Notes under the pieces: model-generated
Database searches by the model: none
What the model was told of the DNA's origin: nothing
The model's input: only the letters and a program-made list of their open reading frames with translations
Shown here: piece after piece, positions 11,082 to 19,905 of the stretch
How positions within the stretch are numbered: the stretch's first letter is position 1
How the letters are laid out: each line of letters opens with the position of its first letter
Assembly (NCBI GenBank): GCA_963969495.1
Contig: OZ018326.1
Location: 2,809,444 to 2,873,443, forward strand
Direction of reading: 5' to 3'
DNA length: 64,000 nucleotides
Origin: Ceratothoa steindachneri
Taxonomy: Eukaryota; Arthropoda; Malacostraca; Isopoda; Cymothoidae
Program-made: the position numbers and the translations under genes

Positions 11082-11612
11082 CCCCGTAAGGGGCGCGGCG
11101 ATTTGCCATCCTGGCCGCCGTGCTGACGGGATCCAGCACTCCGTCCGGCCCCAGCTTAGCCTCTCTTCCTTCCTTCAGATAGCCCGATTTCTCCCCTACC
11201 TCGTCGCTTTTCATACAACCTCTCCCACAACTTTCTCTGGTCGGCCTCTAATTTCACAGGGTAGAATGCTGACCTTCTTCTCAAGCCAACCACCCCGGAT
11301 CGGGGCTGAGGGGGGAGGGGACATTGTTTCCTAACCCCTCAGCTCCGGTTCGGGGTGGGTTTTTTTTAACAACCTGCTTCATCCCCACCCATACCTTCCT
11401 CACATCCCTTTTCCTCTCCTCTTCACAACCTATATTTTTTACGCCGTATTCAAGGTGGAGCCGCCATGCCGAAGGACTGCCAGGCCACCAGGCGGGAGGG
11501 GTGGTCCCGAATGGCGGCGCCTGGCTCTGCCGGGCTTGTAAGCACCTCTCGCAGTGCGCGCAACTGCGAGAGGTGATGAGCTATTGCGTCCCGTAATAAA
11601 AAGAGGGTCACC
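11082..11612 (+). promoter_or_regulatory. LINE 5' UTR (internal promoter region inferred)
   Basis: It begins with the hairpin CCCC-GTAA-GGGG, followed by GTGCTG/CAGCAC (11120-11140) and ends with TCACCATGCCCATG, a good start context. Every unit of the large array that has a 5' end begins at this same base, so it marks the transcript start. A downstream internal promoter is expected for LINEs but no specific element is recognised. Confidence 0.75.
11543..11575 (+). promoter_or_regulatory. 13-bp perfect hairpin just upstream of ORF1
   Basis: CACCTCTCGCAGT (11543-11555) pairs fully with ACTGCGAGAGGTG (11563-11575) around a 7-nt loop, about 37 nt before the ATG at 11613. In the unit at 42626-42658 both arms change together (CTTGC with GCAAG), preserving the pairing. 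This supports an RNA structure that may control ORF1 translation or RNA binding. Confidence 0.75.
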
Positions 11613-11622
11613 ATGCCCATGA

Positions 11623-14073
11623 ATGAAAAAAACAACCAAAAAACTCAACCCCCAACTTCCCCAAGAAAATCGACGGAGCCGCCCTCGGGCAGCTCCACCG
11701 AGAAAATGGAGGTCCCCCCCCCTTGTGCTTGCGCAAGGGACCCTCCATAACTCTTTAACCGGAGAGGAGGCTTACTCCTCTCCTACGCCTACGGGTGTAG
11801 GGGACTCCCCCTCACCCCCTTCTCTGGAGGTGCTTTCAGGCACCTCCCTATCTCCAGCGGCAGTCCCTCCTTTGCTTTCTAAAGGGACTGCCAAGAAAGC
11901 CAGCAGGCAGCCCATTGCCGACCGCCCCTCGTGCAAGCGGCTCGGTAGGGCAAACCCCCTTAGGGGGGAGAGGGAAGCCAGGCCCTTTCGGTCGCTTCCC
12001 TCAAAAGACCTGCTGGCAAGAATTTTAAACCTTGCTGGGGTCAAGGCCTGTGCCTCCCCACACCACCTGACTAGTGACAATACTGCCAAGGGGACCTGCG
12101 ATGTCCTGGGAGGGGATGGCCAACTGGAGGCCCCACCTGTGATAGACATGGTCCTTGAGGAGACCCAGCCTCAGACGGTAGGGCCTTCCATGGGGGGGAA
12201 TTCGGGCTCGGCGCCAAGCACCGAACCCGAATCCGCCCCTATGCAAGGTCCTCCTCAAATGGCTGAGGGCTCCGAGGCAGTAAAAGGAGGGGAGGGATCT
12301 CCTCCGACAGGTGCCCCTACGACAACCAGGACCTTCTCCATTTCGGAGAGGGACCTGGCTGAGGCTGGTCCATCTGGCCTGGGGACTTCTGCCGGCGGAG
12401 GTGAAAAGCGGGTTCATTCCCCGCCCTCCTCTCCGAAAAAGAAAAAGAAAAAGACTAAAAAGACAAAAAAGACTCGGGGCTCCTCTCCATCCGCGGGGGC
12501 TGCGGGGACGGATGGGTCTGCTGCCACTCTGGCAAGCGACCAAGCCAAGATCGGCACATCCGCCCCCTCTGCCCCCCCGGTTGCGGAGCCCCTGACAAAG
12601 AAGACTAATACCAAGAGTGCACAGGGCGGAGCCTCGATGACATCGGGGCCCCTCATTCAGAGGTTACCTGGCGTTTTCGAGCCCGCTGGCTTCAAACGCT
12701 TCCTCGTTATTCGCTCCACTGATGGCACCATGTTGTCCAAGGGCAACATGATCCATCAGAGGAGAGGATTAGCTAGTGCAATTGGTAGAGAGCCGAAGGT
12801 AACCCGTTTCTCGGACGGGAGCCTTCTGGCGAATGCGGCGAATTCCGCCGAGGCGGCCAAGATAAGTGCTCTTCGCACACTTCATGGCACCCCGGTGAGT
12901 GTGACGCCGCACTCTACCATGAACTTTGTAAAAGGAGTAGTTTATGCGAGGGAACTCGTTGACTACTCCATAGAAGACATCACCATAGAGCTGGCCGACC
13001 ATGGGGCGGTCAAGGTCGAACGTGTGATGAGAAAACAGGGAGGGGCCTCGAGACCCACCCCTACACTCTTCGTCACGTTCGACTGTGACAAGCTCCCTGA
13101 GTCGGTGCGTGCCGGTTGGTACCGCTACCGCGTGAAGGCATTCGTGCCACTGCCGCGGCGGTGCTATTACTGTCACCGCTTCGGCCACACGAATCGATCA
13201 TGTAGACGTGCAAAATCGGGGTCACCCGAAGTCTGTGTAAATTGCTCCAAGGTCGCACACGATAAGTCCAAATCGTGTGTGGCCAAGTGTGTCAATTGCG
13301 GAGAGCCGCACCCTGCTTCTTCGAAGCAATGTGGTGCATATCTCCTTGAGAAAGAAATCCTGGCCGTTCAGGCCCAGGATCGACTCTCATTCCGCGAGGC
13401 TAAGGACTTGGTCCTGGCGCGCCCGGCTCTGCCTGGGACGTCATATGCCTCAATAGTTAGAAAAGCACCCTCTGCTCCTGGCCCATCCAGGCCAACGAGC
13501 ACGGTTGTTTCCGCGCCCATTCGGAGCCCTTCTGCGGGCTCTACTACACCCGGGCGCTCCCCTGGTAGAGCTGGTGGCAAAAAGGGTTCACACCCAGCCC
13601 CGGCTAATACCAGGGCTCCCCCCTCTTCCCCCAGCGTGACCGTTTCCCGTAAGGCGAAACGGCCACGCGCCTCCACAGAGTCGTTAGACTCACAGGAGGC
13701 AACACCCCTGAAGATGGTCGCTAGGCCATCTTCCGGGGTTCCTAAAGCTGTTCCCCGAAAGGAGGACAGCAACAAAGGAGCTTCGGCCCCTTCGCCCACG
13801 CCCCGAGGTGGAGCGAGTGGCTCGGAGACGGTGGTTCCTCGAAAAGAGGGCCCCCCGCCTCCCAAGCCGCAACGCCCGCCTAAGGTTTCGAGGCGGAGGG
13901 AGGAAAAGACTCGCATGGCGAGCCCAACCTCCCCCAATAAGTCCTCGAAGGCGACAGCGCCTTCAGCGCTTTGTCCGGCCAACAGCGCCCGGGGTTCTGC
14001 CCCCGGGAAGCGTACGGCCATTCCCGTGAGGGTCTTCAATTCGAGGAGGGCCCCCGCGTCTCCTCCGAGCTAG
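11623..14073 (+). CDS. LINE ORF1, CCHC nucleic-acid-binding protein (copy A)
   Basis: An 816-aa open frame. A lysine-rich tract (residues about 271-287) looks like a nuclear-localisation or RNA-binding patch. Residues about 350-510 form the RRM/PRE_C2HC-like region typical of Jockey and I ORF1 proteins. Three zinc knuckles follow at about 513-570: CX2CX4HX4C, CX2CX4HX5C and CX2CX3HX6C. A Pro/Ser/Arg-rich tail ends the protein. Family role: coats the RNA and escorts it to DNA. In copy B the natural start is ATGCCCATG; here that frame (ATG at 11613) is broken by a C10 run against C8 at 11713-11722, and ATG 11623 happens to re-enter the ORF1 frame. Confidence 0.9.
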   Translation: MKKTTKKLNPQLPQENRRSRPRAAPPRKWRSPPLVLAQGTLHNSLTGEEAYSSPTPTGVGDSPSPPSLEVLSGTSLSPAAVPPLLSKGTAKKASRQPIADRPSCKRLGRANPLRGEREARPFRSLPSKDLLARILNLAGVKACASPHHLTSDNTAKGTCDVLGGDGQLEAPPVIDMVLEETQPQTVGPSMGGNSGSAPSTEPESAPMQGPPQMAEGSEAVKGGEGSPPTGAPTTTRTFSISERDLAEAGPSGLGTSAGGGEKRVHSPPSSPKKKKKKTKKTKKTRGSSPSAGAAGTDGSAATLASDQAKIGTSAPSAPPVAEPLTKKTNTKSAQGGASMTSGPLIQRLPGVFEPAGFKRFLVIRSTDGTMLSKGNMIHQRRGLASAIGREPKVTRFSDGSLLANAANSAEAAKISALRTLHGTPVSVTPHSTMNFVKGVVYARELVDYSIEDITIELADHGAVKVERVMRKQGGASRPTPTLFVTFDCDKLPESVRAGWYRYRVKAFVPLPRRCYYCHRFGHTNRSCRRAKSGSPEVCVNCSKVAHDKSKSCVAKCVNCGEPHPASSKQCGAYLLEKEILAVQAQDRLSFREAKDLVLARPALPGTSYASIVRKAPSAPGPSRPTSTVVSAPIRSPSAGSTTPGRSPGRAGGKKGSHPAPANTRAPPSSPSVTVSRKAKRPRASTESLDSQEATPLKMVARPSSGVPKAVPRKEDSNKGASAPSPTPRGGASGSETVVPRKEGPPPPKPQRPPKVSRRREEKTRMASPTSPNKSSKATAPSALCPANSARGSAPGKRTAIPVRVFNSRRAPASPPS

Positions 14074-17000
14074 GCCTGGAGGGCATATTCCTTCAATGGA
14101 ATTGCCGTGGACTCCGGGCCAACTGGGAGGAGCTGCGGAGGCTCGTCTCGTCCCGTTCCCCGTTAGCTATTTTTTTGCAGGAGACCATGCTAGGCGCGTG
14201 CCTGCTGCCTGCCCTCCCGGGGTATAAGGGTCTTGCGACCCCACCACCGCGGGATGGCCGGGCTGGGGGATGCGCGGTTTACACCCGGCATGATGTCTCC
14301 GTTCTTTCTTTCTCTTTAGATACCTCCTTTCAGGCAGTGGCTGTGCAGCTGCACCTGGATAGGAGGTATACTATCATTTCTGCGTACATTCCACCGTCAG
14401 CTGACTTCGACGCGGGGGACTTCCGCCGCGTCGTGGCACGGTTGCCGAGGCCCTATCTCTTGCTTGGAGATCTGAACGGCAGGCATCCTCTCTGGGGAGA
14501 TTACTCCATAAATCCCAGGGGACAAGTCCTTGCCGATCTGATCGAAGAGCTTGAGATGGGTGTCCTAAACGTGGATGAGTTTACGCATCACTGTCCGAGA
14601 ACCGCTTCATTTTCTTGCCTTGACCTATCTTTGTGCTCTTCGGATGCACAACCTGATTTTGATTGGGGGGTGGTCGATGACCTCCATGGTAGTGATCACC
14701 TTCCCATTCAAATATCATTTTCAGGGCAACTGCCGCCTGAGAGACCACCTCGGTGGTGCTTGGCGCGGGCGCGGTGGCCTGCATTTCAGGAAATGACTGA
14801 ATTCTCTATCTCAGTCGAGGAGTTTAGGTCGGTAGATGAGGCCGTTGAGTTCTTCTCCGGCAACCTCATCGCCGTAGGCCTGACTACTATTCCTAGGACG
14901 TCTGGCCGTTTTGCACGCCGACCACTCCCATGGTGGTCGACCGAGTGTGAGACGGCCCTCAAACAGAAGCGTTATGCCTACATGCGCTATAAGCGCCGCC
15001 CGAACGATTTCACTGTCGCTGAATTTCGTCGGGCTAGGGCTAGGTTCCGGTATATTTCGAAGCACGCCCGCCGCTCTTCTTGGCGGGCATACGTGTCTTC
15101 ACTTAACGGGAAGACCTCTTTAGCTGAGGTGTGGAAGCGAGTCAAAAGGATTCGGGGCAAGTTATCGCAGGACCCCCCTCCCGTTCTCCAGGAGAATGGG
15201 ACCGCAATCTCGGACCCCGCATCCGTGGCGGAATCCTTAGCGACCGCTTTTTCCGCATTCTCTAGCCGTGATGCTGCTCCGCCAGCATTCAATGCACGTC
15301 GTGATGTCGCGGAAGGCCGCCGGCTGGACTTTACCTCCAGAGGCGGAGAACCCTTCAACGACAAGTTTACTGTGAGTGAGTTGCGTTCCGCTCTCGCTTC
15401 GTGCGCGGACACCGCCCATGGTCCGGACGATGTCCCGTACGCCATGCTTCGACACCTGGGTGAGCGAGGCATGGCCTTTCTGTTAGATTTGTTCAACAGG
15501 ATCTGGGTGGAAGGTCTTCTCCCAGACTCCTGGCGAATCGCTACTGTGCTCGCCTTTCGCAAGCCGGGGAGAGATCACTCTACTCCGACCGGTTTCCGCC
15601 CAATCTCTCTAACCTCTTGCGTGTGCAAGTTGATGGAGAAATTGGTAAATGTTAGATTAGCCTATTTCCTGGACAGCGGAGGCCATCTGTCTTCTGCACA
15701 GTGCGGCTTAAGGAAGTTCCACTCCACGTCGGATGCTCTGCTCCGACTGGAAAGTGCCGTCTGCGAGGCTTTCCTTCGTAGACAGCACTACGCCACGGTG
15801 TTTTTTGATCTGGAGAAGGCCTATGATACCGCATGGCAATACGGTATCATGGAGACTCTCCACACGATGGGGGCGAGGGGACGCCTCCCAATTTTTATAT
15901 CTGAATTTTTGCGAGATCGTCGATTCCGCGTACGGGTGGGGGGAGCCCTCTCCGGTCCAAAGGAGCAGGAAGAGGGTGTCCCGCAGGGAAGTGTCCTCAG
16001 TGTCACACTCTTTGCCCTGAGCATCAACGGCATCACCTCGGTGCTGCCGGAAGATGTTCTCGCTACGCTCTACGTGGACGACCTTTCGATCTCTTTTGGC
16101 GCGGCCCAGATGCCAACTCTGGAGCGTCGACTCCAACAGGCATTGAACCGCGTCTCTCACTATGCCGAAGCGCACAGGTTTCGGTTTTCTTTGGCCAAGA
16201 CTAAAGTGGTGCACTTCTGCCGCCATCCACGGCTTCACCCCGACCCAGATTTGTTTCTTAATGGGGTGCGCCTGGATGTGGTTGAGTCGCACCGTTTCCT
16301 TGGTCTTGTATTCGACCGACGCCTCACCTGGGAGGCTCATATTCGCAGCCTTAGGGTCTCTTGTACCCGCGCCATGGGCATTCTCCGTTCCGTGACGTTC
16401 AGCGCTTGGGGCGCTGATAGGGCTACCGCCTTACTTTTTTATCGATCCTTTGTTCGCTCGAAGCTCGACTACGGATGCGAGTTTTATGCATCCGCAGCCG
16501 AGCGTTTATTGCGGAAGGTGGATTCGATCCACCACACCGGCCTTCGCCTTGCGACCGGTGCCTTCCGCACTTCCCCCATTGAGAGCCTGTTGGTCGATGC
16601 TGGGGAGATGCCACTCGCTCTGCGCCGCGTACTCGACTGTACGCGCGAGCCCGGCGCCTCCCTCAGTCGCTAACAGCTCTCACTGCATCCGCAGCTGATC
16701 TCGATGGTGCCTATGCCGCCGAGAGACGCCAGTCATACCCTAAGCCCTTTGGGTTTAGGGCCAGGAAACTCCTTCGAGAGGTAGATATAGCTCTCGGGCC
16801 GGTGGCGCCCCTAATCTGCCCAGGACGCCACCCTGGAGGGTACCACATTTGGCTATTTGTCGCCACGCCTCTGCTCCCAAAGCTTGTACTGCGCCGGGAG
16901 TATTGCGTTCGACCTTTTTGGAGCACACATCGTGTCACGCTGGTACCGTGCCAGTGTATACGGATGGCTCCAAGTCCCAAGAGGGGGTCGGCTTCCACGC

Positions 17001-17789
17001 CGTATCCCCTCTGTTTGAAGTCAGCGGGGCTCTACCAGGCGCTGCGTCTGTCTTCACGGCCGAGCTGGTGGCAATACACCACTCGGTACGGGAGATTACG
17101 CGACGTGCCCGGTTCGGAGACCGGATTGTGATTTATAGCGACTCACAAAGCGCCCTGAGTGCTCTCGGGCCTTGGAATCTCCGCATCCCCTGGTTCGCGA
17201 AATCCGTGACGCCACGGTTTTGGCGAGCCGGGCAGATGTCGAGATTATCTTCTGCTGGGTTCTTGGACATGTAGGAATGGCGGGGAATGAGCGCGCCGAT
17301 GAGGGCGCCAAAGAGTCCGCGAGGACTCTGCGACCGGACCAGCGTTTCGCTCTTCCTCACACTGACTACATGGCAGGAATACGGGCAGCTCTTCGGACTG
17401 CTTGGCAAAGAAGATGGGAGACGGTCGAGGGGAACTTAAAGTTGCGTGCCATTGCGCCGCGACTGTTCCCATGGACCTATCCCCCAATGCCGCGGCGGCT
17501 TCAGGTTGCTTTCTGTCGTCTTCGAATCGGACACACTCGTGTGACGCATCGTTACTTGGTGGAGCGCTCGCATGTGCCCTATTGCAACGACTGCGTCGTC
17601 CCCCAGACTGTTCGGCATATTCTTGTCGAATGTCCCAGTCTGGGTGATCTTCGCGCACGATACCTGTCTCGGTACCGGGATGGGCGGGGTCGCTACCGCC
17701 TGTCCCTTGTACTCGGGACGAGTGCGTGCACCATGACTGGTGGACTTATTGACTTTTTGGGGGAGGCCGGCCTTCTCCCCTTTATTTAA
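13941..17789 (+). pseudogene. LINE ORF2, endonuclease-RT-RNase H polyprotein (copy A)
   Basis: The frame opens after a TAA at 13938, overlaps ORF1 in the -1 frame and lacks an ATG before the endonuclease. Endonuclease motifs: QWNCRGL, FLQETM, GDLNGRHPLWGD, GSDHLPI (14085-14715). RT: FFDLEKAYDTAW, GVPQGSVL, LYVDDL (about 15800-16090). RNase H: YTDGSKS, AELVAIHH, IYSDSQSAL, NERADEGAK (16955-17315). Terminal CX2CX7HX4C, YCNDC...HILVEC, near 17580-17632. Relative to copy B it has lost about 10 nt near 16630 and single bases near 16812 and 17170, so only the endonuclease and RT can be made as one chain. Copying in place at a nick is the family function. Confidence 0.92.
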
Positions 17790-18026
17790 GGTTCCTTTTT
17801 TTTGTTATTGTTTTGTTTTAGGTTGCACTCTCCTGCACCGGGGTGAGGGGGACCTCCCCCCGCTGCCGGAGATTGCTTCGATTGTTAAGTTTTTCCAATT
17901 TATATTGATTGTTAAGTTTTCATATTTTAACTTTAAAGTAGCCTAATTCTAGGCTGTCGTGTTTTTCGGCGACTTATGCCCAAGTGGGTAGTTGCCAGAT
18001 GGGCTCTATAAAAAAAAAAAAAAAAA
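17790..18026 (+). promoter_or_regulatory. LINE 3' UTR with two stem-loops and poly(A) tail
   Basis: Hairpin 1 is AGCCTA-ATTC-TAGGCT. Hairpin 2 is GGCGACT...AGTTGCC enclosing CCC-AAGT-GGG. They sit within 75 nt of the tail and recur in every 3' end of the family here. They are the likely RT recognition signal (inference). This UTR and that of copy B form one type; copies C, E2, H and I have a different upstream half rich in TTGTT. Confidence 0.8.
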
Positions 18027-18039
18027 TGGCTTACTGACA

Positions 18040-18210
18040 ATAAATGTAATTTTTTACATTGGCCTGGTGATAGCCCAGACTAATAATAAATGGTGCAACA
18101 AAATATCAGTGTAGGTTTGTCAAAACCTGATCAAATCCATGCCGAACCGTCTACAGCCTGTCATCAAATCCAAAGGAAAGATCACAAAATACTAACATAA
18201 GGTTAGTCAA
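18040..18210 (+). pseudogene. Tc1/mariner-like transposase, 3' portion
   Basis: It resumes directly after the target duplication as NKCNFLHWPGDSPD, the run-up to the third catalytic residue, then hits a stop and a deletion. It ends with SMPNRLQPVIKSKGKITKY, the usual Tc1-type C-terminus, at about 18190. The catalytic third acidic position (the NPIENLW block) is lost. Together with 10326-11081 this is one gene split by copy A. Confidence 0.85.
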
Positions 18211-18267
18211 TATTAAACATGTTTTTTATGTTAGAAATACAAATTTCCAGGGTGATCAGATACTTTT

Positions 18268-18850
18268 TGCGGTCGATTGGTCAGGCGGTCGGTCGGTCGG
18301 TCCCTGTTTTTCTTTTTTTCATTTGGCTAATAACATTGAAACTATTCGGCTAATTCTAACGTACTTAGAAACCCACATGTTTTACATTGTCTTACGATTG
18401 ACATAAATGCCAATAACCTCCAAATTTAGCCAGGGACTATTTTGTTTTGCAATAAAATCCTAACTCTTCGGCCGATTCTAACGAAATTTGAAACCCTTAT
18501 GTTGTGTAACCGTTTTACATTCTCTCTGGAATTATATAATTGACAATGTCCTCCCTAGATTAACCCGGAAATTATTTGCCAGAACATCGTAACTATTCGG
18601 TTGATTCTAACAATTTGAAACCCTTATGTTGTTTTACATTCTCTTTAGAAGATATAATTGCTAATGTACTCCCAAGGTTAGCCTGGTAATTCTTTTGTTT
18701 TGCCAAATCATTCTAACTATTTGACTGCTTGGCCCATTCTAACGAAATTTAAAACCCTTATATTGTTTTAAATTCTCATTTTAATTATATGATTGCCTAA
18801 AGCCCTCCCAAAGTTACTCCGAGAATTATTGAAAGTTGTGAAGGTCCTAG
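18268..18850 (+). repeat. Dispersed tandem-repeat element, four units of about 125-140 bp
   Basis: Units share ACTATTCGG, GATTCTAACGAAATTTGAAA, CCCTTATGTTGTTTTACATT and a CCTCCCAAGGTTA-like end. It starts with three GGTC/CGGT repeats and CCCTGTTTTT. The same structure lies inverted at 6830-7147, so this is a mobile or dispersed family rather than a local satellite. No coding potential is recognised. Confidence 0.78.
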
Positions 18851-19043
18851 GGTAATAAATTAAAATAAGTGAGAGCACGCGTTTTTGGTCAGCAAACCTT
18901 GTTATCTCTTTCTTTACTTGATTCTTTTTATTTGAGGGCATCCTTCGTCTACGTAACTTTCTAGTGTTACTTCTGGTTCATGTTCTCTCCGCTCTCTGAT
19001 GAGTAGGGTGGGGCATTTTCGACTTTTTGACGAATCATTTTGT

Positions 19044-19826
19044 TGCCGCTGGAAAAAGGGAGGTGCCCGAAAGCACCTTCAGAGAAGGTGGTGAGGGGGA
19101 GTCACCTACAGCCGTAGGCAAAGGAGACGAGTAAGCCTCCTCTCTGGTTAGAGAAATATGGAGGTTCTCCTGCGCAAGCACAGGGGACCGGGAGCGACCG
19201 CCATTTTCTCTGTGAAGCTGCCTGACGGCAGCTCCGATAATTTAACTAGGGAAATTAAGGAGAGATTTTTTTGTTTCTTCGTCATTGGGCATGGTGACCC
19301 TCTTTTAATTACGGGATGCAATAGCTTTTCACCCCTCGCAGTATTCCGCCTGGCGAGAGGTGCGTACTGGCCTGGCAGAGCCAGGGGACGCCATTCAGGA
19401 CCACCCCTCACTCCTGGTGGCCTGGCAGTACGTCGGTATGGCAGCTTCACCTTGGACGCGGCGTAAAAAACAAAGATAGATGGTGAAGTGAGAAGGAAAC
19501 GGGATGTGAGGAAGGTATGGGTGGGGATAAAGCAGGTTGTTAAAAACCAAACACCCAACACCGGAGCTCAGGGGTTTGGGAACATTGTCCCCTCCCCCTC
19601 CCCCTCAGCCAAGATCCGGGATTGTTGGCTGAAAAGGTCAGCATCTACCCTGAGAAATTAGAGGCTGACCAGAGAAAGTTGTGGGAGAGGTTGTAGGGGA
19701 AGTGAGGAAGTAGGTGAGAAAATCAGGGTATCTGAAGGAATGAGAGAGGCTAAGCTGGGGCCGAACGGAGCGGTGGATCCCGTCAGCACGGACGCTAGAA
19801 TGGCAAATCGCCGCGACCCTAACGCA
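19044..19826 (-). other. Inverted 5' UTR and ORF1 start of copy C
   Basis: Reads on the minus strand from a damaged 5' terminus (about 19826) through the 5' UTR hairpin region (about 19331-19365), ATG near 19292 and the ORF1 N-terminus, ending in the codons for a LSPAAVP-like segment at 19044. Confidence 0.85.
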
Positions 19827-19905
19827 GCATTGTTTATGGTACCGCTACGACATTGGAGGGTAGAAACACTAGTTCAAATTCACAACACATAGTCCCTCAA
19901 CCAGC

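Larger units (their letters stand above)
11082..18026 (+). mobile_element. Full-length LINE, copy A
   Basis: A complete 6.9-kb non-LTR retrotransposon: 5' terminus CCCCGTAAGGGG, 531-nt 5' UTR, ORF1, overlapping ORF2, 3' UTR with stem-loops, and a poly(A) tail of about 17 nt, bounded by 13-bp target duplications. Its high GC content contrasts sharply with the AT-rich flank. Endonuclease, RT, RNase H and CCHC domains place it in the I/Jockey/LOA group broadly. It is very similar to copy B in coding and 3' UTR sequence, so the two form one subfamily. ORF2 carries three small deletions. Confidence 0.95.

Noticed and set aside
11082..11170. HDV-like self-cleaving ribozyme at the LINE 5' end
   Set aside because: Some LINE families have one, and GGGGC could pair with GCCCC near 11159, but copies begin upstream of that at CCCC and I cannot build the nested double pseudoknot.
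13368..14039. Long antisense open frames in the GC-rich LINE copies (for example 223 codons at 13368-14039, repeated in copy B)
   Set aside because: They recur wherever the sense ORF does, show no domain, and follow from the codon composition of ORF1.
19000..19045. CTCTGATGAGTAGG near 19000 as a hammerhead core
   Set aside because: No GAAA and no stem II partner at the right spacing.
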